Of a stretch of 47,226 bases of DNA, positions 8,428 through 17,104 are shown piece by piece. Origin of the DNA: Schlegelella_A sp036496385 (lineage in GTDB: Bacteria > Pseudomonadota > Gammaproteobacteria > Burkholderiales > Burkholderiaceae_C); assembly GCA_036496385.1 (NCBI GenBank), contig DASXLD010000077.1:1-47226 (forward strand), given 5' to 3'. The notes beneath the pieces were generated by a model. It did not search any database and had not been told where the DNA came from. It saw only the letters and a list, made by a program, of their open reading frames with translations. A program made the translations under genes and the position numbers. Each line of letters starts with the position of its first letter. Position 1 is the stretch's first letter.

Positions 8428-9750
8428 TCAGCCGCCGAAACGGTTGAACCAGTTCTCGAGCCGCTCCTGCTGACCCGACACCGGCCGCTCGTCGACATTG
8501 CGCTCGAGCGCGTGGGCCGCGGCGTCCTGCAGCGTGCTGCCCTGCCCCAGCCAGCGCTCGCCGACCGGCCCGCGCCAGCCGGCGTAGCGGTCAGCGAGGA
8601 AGCGAGCGTGGCCGCCGTCCGTGATCATCTGCTCGGCGGCGAGCAGCGCCCGCGCACACAGGTCCATCGCGCCGACGTGGCCATGGAACATGTCCGCCGC
8701 ATCGATCGAGGGCCGGCGCACCTTGGCGTCGAAGTTCAGGCCTCCAGTGGTGAAGCCGCCGCCGCGCTGGATGGTGTACATCGCGAGCGCCATCTCGGCG
8801 AGGTTGTTCGGGAACTGGTCGGTGTCCCAGCCGCACTGCATGTCGCCGCGGTTCATGTCGATCGAGCCGAAGATACCCAGGGCCTGCGCGGTCGCGATCT
8901 CGTGCTCGAAGCTGTGGCCGGCGAGCGTCGCGTGGTTGGCCTCGATGTTGACCTTGATCTCCTTCTCGAGCCCGTGCTTCTGCAGGAAGCCGAACACGGT
9001 CGCGACATCGAAGTCGTACTGGTGCTTGGTCGGCTCGCGCGGCTTGGGCTCGATCAGGATCGTCCCCTTGAAGCCGATCTTGTGCTTGTGCTCGACCACC
9101 ATCTGCATGAAGCGGCCGAGCTGCGCCAGCTCCTGCTTGATGTCGGTATTGAGCAGCGTCTCGTAGCCCTCGCGGCCGCCCCAGAGCACGTAGTTCTCGC
9201 CGCCGAGCCGCAGCGTCGCTTCCATCGCCTCCTTGACCTGTAGCGCGGCGAGTGCGAAGACCTCGGGATTGGGATTGGTGGCCGCGCCAGCGATGAAGCG
9301 GCGGTGGCTGAACAGGTTGGCGGTGCCCCAGAGCAGCTTCATGCCGCTGTCCTGTTGCTTGCGCGCAAGCACGTCGACCATGCGCCGGAAGAGCTCGACC
9401 GACTCCTTCGGAGTGCTGCCTTCGGGCGCCACGTCGCGGTCGTGGAAGCAGTAGAACGGCGCACCCAGGCGGGTGAAGAAGTCGAACGCCGCGTCGGCCT
9501 TGGCCAGCGCCGCCTCCCAGGGGTCGGCCATGCGATGCCAGGGACGCTCGAAGCTGCCGTCGTAGCCGAACACGTCGAAGCCGTTCCAGGCAAAGCTGTG
9601 CCAGTAGCAGACGGCGAAGCGCAACTGGTCTTCCATGCGCTTGCCGAGCACGATGCGGTCGGGCTCGTAGTGGCGAAAGGCGATGTCGGCGGTCGAGGTC
9701 GGTCCGGCGAAGCGGATGGGCTCAAGGCTGGAGAAGTAGCTGCTCGTCAT
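8428..9750 (-). CDS. xylA: Xylose isomerase
   Basis: This 440-residue enzyme, the same length as E. coli XylA, interconverts D-xylose and D-xylulose in the cytoplasm using two divalent metals. Visible hallmarks are FYCFHDRDVAPEG with the catalytic His near residue 103, ENYVLWGGREGYETLLNTD, LIEPKPREPTKHQYDFD, VNIEANHATLAGHSFEHE and FDAKVRRPSID. The start at 9750 (MTSSYFSSLEPI) matches the family N-terminus; the frame extends further upstream into non-conserved sequence. It follows xylB by 28 bp in the minus-strand operon. Its presence shows that the pathway yields or uses D-xylose or a similar aldose. Confidence 0.97.
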   Translation of the reverse strand: MTSSYFSSLEPIRFAGPTSTADIAFRHYEPDRIVLGKRMEDQLRFAVCYWHSFAWNGFDVFGYDGSFERPWHRMADPWEAALAKADAAFDFFTRLGAPFYCFHDRDVAPEGSTPKESVELFRRMVDVLARKQQDSGMKLLWGTANLFSHRRFIAGAATNPNPEVFALAALQVKEAMEATLRLGGENYVLWGGREGYETLLNTDIKQELAQLGRFMQMVVEHKHKIGFKGTILIEPKPREPTKHQYDFDVATVFGFLQKHGLEKEIKVNIEANHATLAGHSFEHEIATAQALGIFGSIDMNRGDMQCGWDTDQFPNNLAEMALAMYTIQRGGGFTTGGLNFDAKVRRPSIDAADMFHGHVGAMDLCARALLAAEQMITDGGHARFLADRYAGWRGPVGERWLGQGSTLQDAAAHALERNVDERPVSGQQERLENWFNRFGG

Positions 9751-9778
9751 GATGGTGGCCTGAAGTGGGAATGCGCGG

Positions 9779-11245
9779 TCAAGCGGCGTGCATCTGCGGC
9801 GCAAGCGTGCGGTAGAGCTGGCGAAATCGTGTCAGGCGATGCGACAACCTTTCGTGGCGGGCCGCATCGGGCTCGAAGCGATCGAGCAACGGCGGCGCGA
9901 AGCAGACCTCGGCCACGCTCTCGCTGCCGCGCGCGAGACGCGCCAGCCGCGCCGCGCCGAGCGCCGCGCCGACCTCCGAGCCTTCGTGCCGCTCGAGCGG
10001 GCGCCCCAGCGTGTCGGCGAGAATCTGCGCCCACAACGCGCTGCGCGCTCCGCCGCCAACCAGCGACACGCGATCGATGCGCGCGCCGCCGGCGAGCAGC
10101 GCATCCTGACCATCGACGAACGCGAAGGCCACGCCCTCCAGCACTGCCCGCGCGAGCTGCGCCCGGGTCGTGTCGTGGCTCATGCCGAAGAACACGCCCC
10201 TCGCTCGCGGGTCGTTGTGGGGCGTGCGCTCACCCGACAAGTAGGGCAGGAAGATCGGACGCTGGTCGTCATCGCCCGCGGCCTGCGCCTCGGCGACGAG
10301 TTGCGCTTCGGTGTCGGCGTGCGTCAGGCCGCGCAGCCAGGTCAGGCAGCTGGCGGCCGACAGCATCACGCTCATCTGGTGCCAGGTGTCGGGAAAGCAG
10401 TGGCAGAAGGCGTGCACCGCAAGTTCGGGTGCGGGTGAGAAGGCGGCGTTGGCGACGAAATAGACGCCGGAGGTGCCGAGCGACAGGAAGGCCGTGCCCG
10501 GCGCCGCGACGCCGATGCCGGCGGCGCTGGCGGCGTTGTCGCCCGCGCCGCCGGCAACGATCGCCGAGGCGGCGAGGCCGAGCTCGGCCGCGACTGCGGG
10601 GCGCAGCCTGCCGCCCGCCTCGCTGCCCTCGACCAGGCGAGGCATGTGCGTCGTGTCGAGACCGGTCGCGGCCAGCAAGGCCTCCGACCAGCGCCGCGCC
10701 GCCACGTCGAGCCACAGCGTGCCGGCAGCATCGGACATGTCGGACACCGCTTCGCCGGTGAGCTGCAATCGCACGTAGTCCTTGGGCAACAGCACGCGCC
10801 GGACTGCGGCGAAAACCTCGGGCTCGTGCTCGCGCACCCACAGCAGCTTGGGTGCCGTGAAGCCCGGCATCGCGATGTTGCCCGAGATGCGGCGGCTGGC
10901 AGGCTCGCGCCGTTCGAACTCGGTGCATTGCGCGGCGCTGCGGCCGTCGTTCCACAGGATCGCCGGGCGCAGCACCTGGTCCCGGGCGTCGAGCAGCGTC
11001 GCGCCGTGCATCTGTCCCGACAGGCCGATGCCGCGCACGGCGGCATACGCGGCGGGCTGCGCCGCGCGCAGCTGGTCGAGCGCAGCAAGCGTGGCCGTCC
11101 ACCAGTCATGCGGATCCTGCTCCGACCACAGCGGTTGCGGGCGCGAGAACGGCAACGGCGCATGAGCGGTGGCGACGACGCCTTGGGCATCGTCGAGCAG
11201 CAGCGCCTTGACCTCGGACGTGCCGATGTCGATGCCGATGTCCAT
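9779..11245 (-). CDS. xylB: Xylulokinase
   Basis: This 488-residue FGGY-family kinase phosphorylates D-xylulose with ATP, feeding the pentose phosphate pathway. It starts MDIGIDIGTSEVKALLLDD (phosphate-binding loop), has GLSGQMHGATLLD and AILWNDGRSAAQC (xylulokinase signature), and GGAGDNAASAAGIG with the catalytic Asp, then the C-terminal VGGGARSALWAQILAD ATP-binding motif. It begins 13 bp after the oxidoreductase gene and precedes xylA. Length and motifs match characterised XylB proteins. A related pentulose kinase activity cannot be excluded, but the adjacent xylA makes xylulose the likely substrate. Confidence 0.96.
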   Translation of the reverse strand: MDIGIDIGTSEVKALLLDDAQGVVATAHAPLPFSRPQPLWSEQDPHDWWTATLAALDQLRAAQPAAYAAVRGIGLSGQMHGATLLDARDQVLRPAILWNDGRSAAQCTEFERREPASRRISGNIAMPGFTAPKLLWVREHEPEVFAAVRRVLLPKDYVRLQLTGEAVSDMSDAAGTLWLDVAARRWSEALLAATGLDTTHMPRLVEGSEAGGRLRPAVAAELGLAASAIVAGGAGDNAASAAGIGVAAPGTAFLSLGTSGVYFVANAAFSPAPELAVHAFCHCFPDTWHQMSVMLSAASCLTWLRGLTHADTEAQLVAEAQAAGDDDQRPIFLPYLSGERTPHNDPRARGVFFGMSHDTTRAQLARAVLEGVAFAFVDGQDALLAGGARIDRVSLVGGGARSALWAQILADTLGRPLERHEGSEVGAALGAARLARLARGSESVAEVCFAPPLLDRFEPDAARHERLSHRLTRFRQLYRTLAPQMHAA

Positions 11246-11258
11246 CCGGATGCAGCAG

Positions 11259-12446
11259 CTAGGGGGACAGTCGCGCGTCGACCCAGCGTCCGTCGGCTCG
11301 ACTCGACTCGACCACGGCCTCGATGAACTTCATGCCTCGCGCACCGTCCTCGGCGCTCGGCACCCAGCAGGCCAGCGGATCGGGCGCGCGCTGCTCCCGT
11401 CGCGCCTGGATCTGTTCGGCCACGTCGCGGTAGAGCTGGGCGAAGCCTTCGAGGTATCCCTCGGGATGTCCGGCAGGGATGCGGGTGGCGCGCGCCGCCG
11501 CGGCGCCGGCACCCGGCCCTCCGCGCGTGATCAGCTGCGGTCGGCCGCCGAGCGGTGTGAACCAGAGCTGGTTGGGGTGCTCCTGCGAGAACGCGAGGCC
11601 GGCCTTGCTGCCGTAGACGCGCACGCGCAGCGCATTCTCGTTGCCGGGCGCGACCTGGCTCGACCAGAGCATGCCGCGCGCGCCGTTCGTGTAGCGCAGC
11701 AGCACATGGCAGTTGTCGTCGAGCCGGCGGCCCGGCACGAAGGTTTGCAGATCGGCGCTGACCTGCGCCAGCTCCAGGCCGCTGATGAACCGCGCCAGGT
11801 GCTCGGCGTGACTGCCGATGTCGCCGAGCGAGCCGCCCGCGCCGGCGATCGCCGGATCGACCCGCCACGAGGCCTGCTTCTGGCCGGTCGACTCCAGATC
11901 GGTGCTGAGCCAGTCCTGCGGGTACTCGGCCTGGATCACGCGCAGCTCGCCGAGCTCGCCCGCCGCCACCATCTCGCGCGCCTGGCGCACCATCGGATAG
12001 CCGCTGTAGTTGTGCGTCAGCGCGAACAGGCGCTGCGTCGCGCGCACCTTGGCGACGAGCGCGAGCGCCTCGGCGAGCGTCGTCGTCATCGGCTTGTCGC
12101 AGATCACGTCGATGCCGGCGTCGAGAAAGGCGCTCGCAATCCGTCCGTGCAGATGGTTCGGCGTGACGATGGCGACGACGTCGATGCCGTCCTCACGTGC
12201 CGCCTCGCGGCGCGCCATGTCGGCATAGTCGGCGTAGCTGCGCTCGGGCGCGAGATGCAGCTCGGCCGCGCTCGCGCTGGCCCGCGCCGCGTCGGACGAG
12301 AGCGCACCGGCGACCAGCTCGTAGCGGTCGTCGAGCCGCGCCGCCATGCGGTGCACCCCGCCGATGAACGCGCCCTGGCCACCGCCGACCATGCCCAGGC
12401 GGATGCGCCGCGGCGCGGCGACGCTGCTAACGCCTTCGATCGTCAT
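11259..12446 (-). CDS. Gfo/Idh/MocA family oxidoreductase
   Basis: This 395-residue NAD(P)-dependent dehydrogenase has the nucleotide-binding loop GMVGGGQGAFIGGVHR near the start, the family EKP-like motif as ICDKPMTTT, and HNYSGYPMVRQA. GGSLGDIGSHAEHLARF carries the conserved Asp/His active-site region. The start at 12446 (MTIEGVSSVAAP) was chosen because upstream residues are low-complexity and unlike the family. Enzymes of this family oxidise sugars, inositols or the C3 of glycosides. It sits 13 bp after a TIM-barrel epimerase-like gene; such pairs carry out oxidation followed by isomerisation or elimination in several known pathways, but the specific substrate here is unknown. Confidence 0.93.
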   Translation of the reverse strand: MTIEGVSSVAAPRRIRLGMVGGGQGAFIGGVHRMAARLDDRYELVAGALSSDAARASASAAELHLAPERSYADYADMARREAAREDGIDVVAIVTPNHLHGRIASAFLDAGIDVICDKPMTTTLAEALALVAKVRATQRLFALTHNYSGYPMVRQAREMVAAGELGELRVIQAEYPQDWLSTDLESTGQKQASWRVDPAIAGAGGSLGDIGSHAEHLARFISGLELAQVSADLQTFVPGRRLDDNCHVLLRYTNGARGMLWSSQVAPGNENALRVRVYGSKAGLAFSQEHPNQLWFTPLGGRPQLITRGGPGAGAAAARATRIPAGHPEGYLEGFAQLYRDVAEQIQARREQRAPDPLACWVPSAEDGARGMKFIEAVVESSRADGRWVDARLSP

Positions 12447-12459
12447 GTGCGTCTCCGGC

Positions 12460-13515
12460 TCAGGCGATGCCGAGCATCTTCTTGTTCGCCGCCAGGTCGA
12501 CGCCGCCGCCGGCGAAATCGTCGAACGCACGGTCCGCGACGCGGATGATGTGGTCGGCGATGAAGGTCGCGCCTTCGCGCGCACCGTCTTCAGGGTGCTT
12601 CAGGCAACACTCCCATTCGAGCACCGCCCAGCCCGGGAAGTCGTACGCGGCCATCTTGGAGAAGATCGCGCCGAAGTCGACCTGCCCGTCGCCGAGCGAG
12701 CGAAAGCGCCCGGCGCGATTGACCCACGACTGGAAGCCGCCATACACGCCCTGCCGGCCGGTCGGGTTGAATTCGGCGTCCTTGACGTGGAAGACCTTGA
12801 TGCGCTCGTGATAGATGTCGATGTAGTCGAGGTAGTTCAGCTGCTGCAGCACGAAGTGGCTCGGGTCGTACAGCAGGCAGGCGCGCGGATGGTTGCCGAC
12901 GCGCTCCAGGAACATCTCGTAGCTGACGCCGTCGTGCAGGTCCTCGCCCGGGTGGATCTCGTAGCACACGTCGACGCCGGCTTCGTCGAAGGCGTCGAGG
13001 ATCGGCCGCCAGCGCTTGGCGAGCTCGTCGAAGGCCGTCTCGATCAGCCCGGCCGGACGCGGCGGCCAGGAGTACATGTAGGGCCAGGCCAGCGCGCCGG
13101 AGAAGCTTGCGTGCGCCGTCAACCCCAGGTTGGCCGACGCCTTGGCGGCGAAGAGCAACTGCTGCACCGCCCATTGCTGGCGCTTGACCGGGTCGCCGCG
13201 CACCCCTTCGGCAGCGAAGCCGTCGAAGCCGGCGTCGTAGGCCGGGTGCACCGCGACCAGCTGACCCTGCAGGTGCGTCGACAGCTCGGTGATCTGCAGA
13301 CCGTGCTTCGCCAGCGTGCCCTTGACCTCTTCGCAGTAGGTCTTGCTCTTGGCCGCCTTTTCGAGGTCGAACAGCCGGCCGTCCCAGCTCGGAATCTGCA
13401 CCCCCTTGTAGCCCAGGCCGGCGGCCCACCGCGCGATCGAGTCGAGATTGTCGAACGGCGCGGCGTCGCCGGCGAACTGGGCCAGGAAGATGGCCGGTCC
13501 CTTGATGGTCTTCAT
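12460..13515 (-). CDS. Sugar phosphate isomerase/epimerase family TIM-barrel protein
   Basis: This 351-residue protein has the xylose-isomerase-like TIM-barrel (AP endonuclease 2) fold. Probable metal ligands occur in order in CYEIHPGED, LLYDPSHFVLQQ, KVFHVKDAEF and VLEWECCLKHP. It is the first gene of the minus-strand operon; CAGGAG precedes the ATG at 13515, and the promoter region with three operators lies directly upstream. Relatives include inosose dehydratases, ketose 3-epimerases and enzymes that cleave 3-keto-glycosides by elimination. The immediate downstream partner is a Gfo/Idh/MocA dehydrogenase, favouring an oxidise-then-rearrange scheme (inference). Confidence 0.92.
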   Translation of the reverse strand: MKTIKGPAIFLAQFAGDAAPFDNLDSIARWAAGLGYKGVQIPSWDGRLFDLEKAAKSKTYCEEVKGTLAKHGLQITELSTHLQGQLVAVHPAYDAGFDGFAAEGVRGDPVKRQQWAVQQLLFAAKASANLGLTAHASFSGALAWPYMYSWPPRPAGLIETAFDELAKRWRPILDAFDEAGVDVCYEIHPGEDLHDGVSYEMFLERVGNHPRACLLYDPSHFVLQQLNYLDYIDIYHERIKVFHVKDAEFNPTGRQGVYGGFQSWVNRAGRFRSLGDGQVDFGAIFSKMAAYDFPGWAVLEWECCLKHPEDGAREGATFIADHIIRVADRAFDDFAGGGVDLAANKKMLGIA

Positions 13516-13567
13516 GCGGGTCTCCTGTGTCGAATGGGCCGCGCCTGGGTCGTTCCCGGCAAGCCTG

Positions 13568-13580
13568 CTGGTCCGACCAG
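13568..13580. promoter_or_regulatory. GntR/FadR-type operator, copy 1
   Basis: CTGGTC-C-GACCAG is a perfect 6+1+6 inverted repeat of the TGGTC-N-GACCA type bound by FadR-subfamily GntR regulators. It lies 52 bp upstream of the minus-operon ATG, downstream of that operon's predicted -10 box, where binding would block transcription. Confidence 0.8.
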
Positions 13581-13597
13581 AGCGGTTCGGAGAGGCG

Positions 13598-13627
13598 ATG
13601 ATCGCGCCACATTCGATGCCCTGTCAA
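13598..13627 (-). promoter_or_regulatory. Predicted promoter of the minus-strand sugar operon
   Basis: On the minus strand TTGACA (13622-13627) and GATCAT (13598-13603) are separated by 18 bp. The -35 box is perfect. The box lies three bases from operator copy 2, and operator copy 1 lies downstream of the -10, so a repressor could cover both sides. Confidence 0.5.
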
Positions 13628-13630
13628 TCT

Positions 13631-13643
13631 CTGGTCCGACCAG
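13631..13643. promoter_or_regulatory. GntR/FadR-type operator, copy 2 (central)
   Basis: This is a second perfect CTGGTC-C-GACCAG. It sits between the two divergent -35 boxes: it abuts the plus-strand TTGACA at 13644 and is three bases from the minus-strand -35. Its centre is 63 bp from copy 1 and 46 bp from copy 3. Confidence 0.82.
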
Positions 13644-13673
13644 TTGACAGCGCCCGGCCGGCGACGGTATCCT
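13644..13673 (+). promoter_or_regulatory. Predicted promoter of the plus-strand sugar transport operon
   Basis: TTGACA (13644-13649) and TATCCT (13668-13673) are separated by 18 bp. The predicted transcription start would fall inside operator copy 3, a classic repression arrangement. It lies about 80 bp upstream of the binding-protein gene. Confidence 0.55.
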
Positions 13674-13676
13674 GAT

Positions 13677-13689
13677 CTGGTCAGACCAG
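13677..13689. promoter_or_regulatory. GntR/FadR-type operator, copy 3
   Basis: CTGGTC-A-GACCAG is the third perfect inverted repeat, differing from the others only at the central base. It begins three bases after the plus-strand -10 box and should overlap the transcription start. The likely cognate regulator is the GntR protein encoded at 22129-22917. Confidence 0.82.
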
Positions 13690-13754
13690 GTTCGATGGAT
13701 GACGACGAACATGGCGCGGGCCGCGGGCCTACGACGCCGAACAAGGAGACATGC

Positions 13755-15065
13755 ATGCTGAAAACACTTTCGAGGCTGTTGGCGGGAGCGACGCTGATCG
13801 CCGCGGTACCCCTCGCCGCGGCGCAGGGCAAGCTGACGATCCTGTGGGCCCAATGGGATCCGGCCAACTACCTCCAGGAACTGGTCAAGGACTACGAGAA
13901 GCAGACCGGCGTCAAGGTCGCGGTCGAGACGACGCCGTGGCCGGACTTCCAGACCAAGGCCTTCAAGGAGTTCAACGCCAAGGGCTCCGCCTACGACATG
14001 GTGGTCGGCGATTCGCAGTGGCTGGGTGCGGGCTCGACCGGCGGCCACTACGTCGAGCTGACCGACTTCTTCAAGAAGTACAAGGTCGGCGAGACGATGG
14101 CGCCGGCCACCGTCAAGGGCTACGCCGAATACCCGGGCAACAGCGGCAAGTACTGGGCCATTCCGCTCGAGGGCGACGCCACCGGCTTCGCCTACCGCAA
14201 GGACTGGTTCGAGGATCCGAAAGAGATGGCCGCGTTCAAGGCCAAGTACAAGTACGACCTCGGCGTGCCCAAGACCTGGAACGAGCTCGCCGACATCGCC
14301 GAATTCTTCCATCGGCCGAAGGAAAAGCGCTACGGCCTGACGATCTACACCGACAACAGCTACGACGCGCTCGCGATGGGCGTCGAGAATGTGATCTTCA
14401 GCTTCGGCGGAGAGCTCGGCAACTTCGCGACGAACCAGGTTGCCGGCATCATCAACTCGAAGGAGAACGTCGAGGCGCTGGCTTTCTACAAGAAGCTCTA
14501 TGGCTACACGCCGCCGGACTGGGGCAAGACCTTCTTTCAGGAAGCCAACCAGGCGATGACCGAGGGCCTGGCGGCGATGAGCATGAACTTCTTCGCCTTC
14601 TTTCCGGCGCTGGCCAATCCGTCGACCAACAAGTACGCCAAGCAGACCGGCTACTTCGCGATGCCCAAGGGCCCGACCGGCAAGCAGTTCGCGGCACTCG
14701 GCGGACAGGGCATCTCGATCGTGAGCTACTCGAAGAACAAGGAAGCTTCGATGAAGTTCCTCGAGTGGTTCGTTCGCGAGGACGTGCAGAAGAAGTGGGC
14801 CGAGCTCGGCGGCTACACCTGCAACGCCGCGATCCTGAAGTCCGACGCCTTCCGCAAGGCCACGCCCTACAACGAGGCCTTCTACCAGTCGATGTTCATG
14901 GTCAAGGACTTCTGGGCCGTGCCCGAGTACGCGGAGCTGCTGACGGCGGCGAACAAGCGCTGGCATCCCTTCGTGGTCGGCGGCAAGGGCACCGCCGCGG
15001 AAGCGATGAACGGTCTGGAAAAGGACTGGGCGGCGACCTTCAAGAAGTACGGGCACGCCAAGTAG
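13755..15065 (+). CDS. Sugar ABC transporter substrate-binding protein (CUT1 type)
   Basis: This 436-residue periplasmic protein has a signal peptide (about residues 1-23, ending AAAQ) and then GKLTILWAQWDPANYLQELV, typical of MalE/UgpB-type solute-binding proteins. An AAGGAG ribosome site precedes the ATG at 13755; an overlapping ATG at 13751 is in another frame. The protein is rich in Lys and aromatic residues, with several surface Trp and Tyr as in carbohydrate-binding clefts. It is the first gene of an eleven-gene operon and captures the pathway's substrate for the two permeases and two ATPases that follow. The ligand is unknown; a pentose-containing glycoside or polyol is plausible. Confidence 0.95.
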   Translation: MLKTLSRLLAGATLIAAVPLAAAQGKLTILWAQWDPANYLQELVKDYEKQTGVKVAVETTPWPDFQTKAFKEFNAKGSAYDMVVGDSQWLGAGSTGGHYVELTDFFKKYKVGETMAPATVKGYAEYPGNSGKYWAIPLEGDATGFAYRKDWFEDPKEMAAFKAKYKYDLGVPKTWNELADIAEFFHRPKEKRYGLTIYTDNSYDALAMGVENVIFSFGGELGNFATNQVAGIINSKENVEALAFYKKLYGYTPPDWGKTFFQEANQAMTEGLAAMSMNFFAFFPALANPSTNKYAKQTGYFAMPKGPTGKQFAALGGQGISIVSYSKNKEASMKFLEWFVREDVQKKWAELGGYTCNAAILKSDAFRKATPYNEAFYQSMFMVKDFWAVPEYAELLTAANKRWHPFVVGGKGTAAEAMNGLEKDWAATFKKYGHAK

Positions 15066-15231
15066 CCCGACCGCACGGATGAGCGTGCCGGGCCCGGCCC
15101 CGGACGCTCGTTCCGCGCGCCATCGGCGCGGTGTGCGGCCGCCTGCACCCTCGGCTCCTGCTCTGCCTGTGCACCGACCGGACCGCGGCGTCCGGCCGTG
15201 AACCGCGGCCAGCCGATCACAGAACCCGTCC

Positions 15232-16134
15232 ATGGCCATCGCAATCCCATCCGATCGCAGCACCCCGGCAACCGCTCGGCGCGGCATGAGCGATCTGGCG
15301 ATCCGCAACTGGTTCATCATCCCGACGCTGATCTTCCTGATCGTCTTCAACATCTTCCCGCTGCTGTACTCGCTGGGCTACTCATTCACCGACTACCGCG
15401 CGTCGATGAACGACCCGGCGCACTGGGTGGGCCTGCAGAACTACCGCGAGCTGCTGGCAGACGAGAACATCTGGAACAACTTCTCCCTGACCGCGAAGTA
15501 CGTCGTCGTCTCGGTGGCCGGCCAGGTGATCGTCGGCTTCGGCGCCGCGCTGCTGATGAACCGCCCGATCCCGGGCAAGGGCCTGCTGACGACGATGATG
15601 ATGCTGCCGATGATGATGTGCATGGCCGTCGTCGGGCTGTTCTGGCAGCTGCTCTACAACCCGTCCTGGGGCATCGTCAACTACCTGCTGTTCACCGATG
15701 GCAAGGAGTGGTTGTCGAATCCCGACTGGGCGCTGTACGCCGTGGCGATCACCGATATCTGGATGTGGTCGCCGTTCGTGATGCTGCTCTCTCTGGCCGG
15801 GTTGTCGGCGATCCCGCCCTCGCTCTACGAAGCCGCGGCGATCGACCGCGCCTCGCGCTGGTTCGTCTTCCGCCGCATCACGCTGCCATTGGTGGCGCCG
15901 TTGCTGCTGATCGCCGTCATCTTCCGCACGATGGAGGCTTTCAAGACCTTCGACATCGCTTACGTGATGACGAGCATGGACGAGACCGAGCTGGTGGCGA
16001 TCCGGCTCTACAAGATGGCGTTCCTCGAGTGGCAGACCGGCCGCTCGTGCGCCCTCGCCTACCTCATGCTGCTGGCGGTGCTGGCGATCACCAACGTGTA
16101 CGTGAAGTACCTCAATCGCCTGAAGGCGCGATAG
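15232..16134 (+). CDS. Sugar ABC transporter permease (MalF/UgpA-like)
   Basis: This 300-residue inner-membrane protein has about six membrane segments, starting with residues 27-51 and followed by segments near 88-108, 119-141, 165-190, 216-232 and 272-290. The cytoplasmic EAA loop that docks the ATPase is at residues 200-220 (YEAAAIDRASRWF, then RRITLPL); it reads D-R-A where most homologues have D-G-A. A 166-bp gap after the binding-protein gene has no other gene. The next permease starts three bases after its stop, so the pair forms the transmembrane channel. Confidence 0.95.
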   Translation: MAIAIPSDRSTPATARRGMSDLAIRNWFIIPTLIFLIVFNIFPLLYSLGYSFTDYRASMNDPAHWVGLQNYRELLADENIWNNFSLTAKYVVVSVAGQVIVGFGAALLMNRPIPGKGLLTTMMMLPMMMCMAVVGLFWQLLYNPSWGIVNYLLFTDGKEWLSNPDWALYAVAITDIWMWSPFVMLLSLAGLSAIPPSLYEAAAIDRASRWFVFRRITLPLVAPLLLIAVIFRTMEAFKTFDIAYVMTSMDETELVAIRLYKMAFLEWQTGRSCALAYLMLLAVLAITNVYVKYLNRLKAR

Positions 16135-16137
16135 ATC

Positions 16138-17097
16138 ATGGCCGTCGTCCAGTCCCGCGCGTCACACTGGCTCAATCGCGCCGCGATCGCGCTCGCGCTG
16201 CTGATGCTGGTGGTCAGCATGATTCCGCTGTACTGGATCGCGTCGACCGCGTTCAAGGCACGTGCCGATGCATCGACCGTGCCGCCGACGGTGTTCTTCA
16301 AGCCCCAGATCACGCCCTTCATCAAGCTCTTCACTGCCCGTGTCCAGGAGCGCGGGGCGCGCGACGAGGCCGAGTATGCGAAGGCCCCGTGGTGGGAAAA
16401 GCTGGTGATGGAGGGCGGCGACCGTTTCATCAAGGACGACAAGGGCCAGATCGAAAGCTCGGGCTATCTCTCGCGCTTCCTCAACAGCATCGTCATCGCG
16501 GTCTCCAGCACCTTTCTGGCGGTGGCGATGGGGACGATCACCGCCTATGGCTTCTCTCGCTTCAAGATGCCGGGCGAGGACGACTGGCTGTTCTTCATCC
16601 TCTCCACGCGCATGTTGCCGGCGGTGGTGGTGGCGATCCCGATGTTCCTGATGTATCGCGTCGTCGGGCTGGTCGATACCCACATCGGTCTGATCATTCT
16701 CTACACCGCGTTCAACCTGTCGTTCTCGGTCTGGCTGATGAAGGGCTTCATCGACGAGATTCCCAAGGAGTACGAGGAGGCGGCGCTGGTCGACGGCTAC
16801 ACGCGGATGGAGGCGTTCCTGAAGATCGTGCTGCCGCAGGCCACCACCGGCATCGCCGCCACCGCGGTGTTCTGCTTCATCACGGCGTGGAACGAGTATG
16901 CGTTCGCCCTGATGATGACCAACCGCGACGCCCAGACCGCGCCGCCGTACATACCGTCGCAGCTCGGCTCGGGCCTCACCGACTGGACCGTCATCGCCGC
17001 CGGCAGCGTGCTGTTCCTGATCCCGGTGACGCTGTTCACCTTCCTGTTGCGCGGGCACCTGCTGCGCGGCGTGACCTTCGGCGCGATCCGTCGCTGA
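16138..17097 (+). CDS. Carbohydrate ABC transporter permease (MalG-like)
   Basis: This 319-residue membrane protein is the second permease subunit. The EAA loop is EEAALVDGYTRMEAF (about residues 213-227), followed by LKIVLPQATTGIAATAVF. Between the first membrane helix (about 15-38) and the second (about 113-138) lies a hydrophilic stretch of about 70 residues that seems longer than in most MalG homologues and could form an extra periplasmic element. It is three bases downstream of the first permease. Confidence 0.95.
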   Translation: MAVVQSRASHWLNRAAIALALLMLVVSMIPLYWIASTAFKARADASTVPPTVFFKPQITPFIKLFTARVQERGARDEAEYAKAPWWEKLVMEGGDRFIKDDKGQIESSGYLSRFLNSIVIAVSSTFLAVAMGTITAYGFSRFKMPGEDDWLFFILSTRMLPAVVVAIPMFLMYRVVGLVDTHIGLIILYTAFNLSFSVWLMKGFIDEIPKEYEEAALVDGYTRMEAFLKIVLPQATTGIAATAVFCFITAWNEYAFALMMTNRDAQTAPPYIPSQLGSGLTDWTVIAAGSVLFLIPVTLFTFLLRGHLLRGVTFGAIRR

Positions 17098-17104
17098 GGC
17101 CGTC

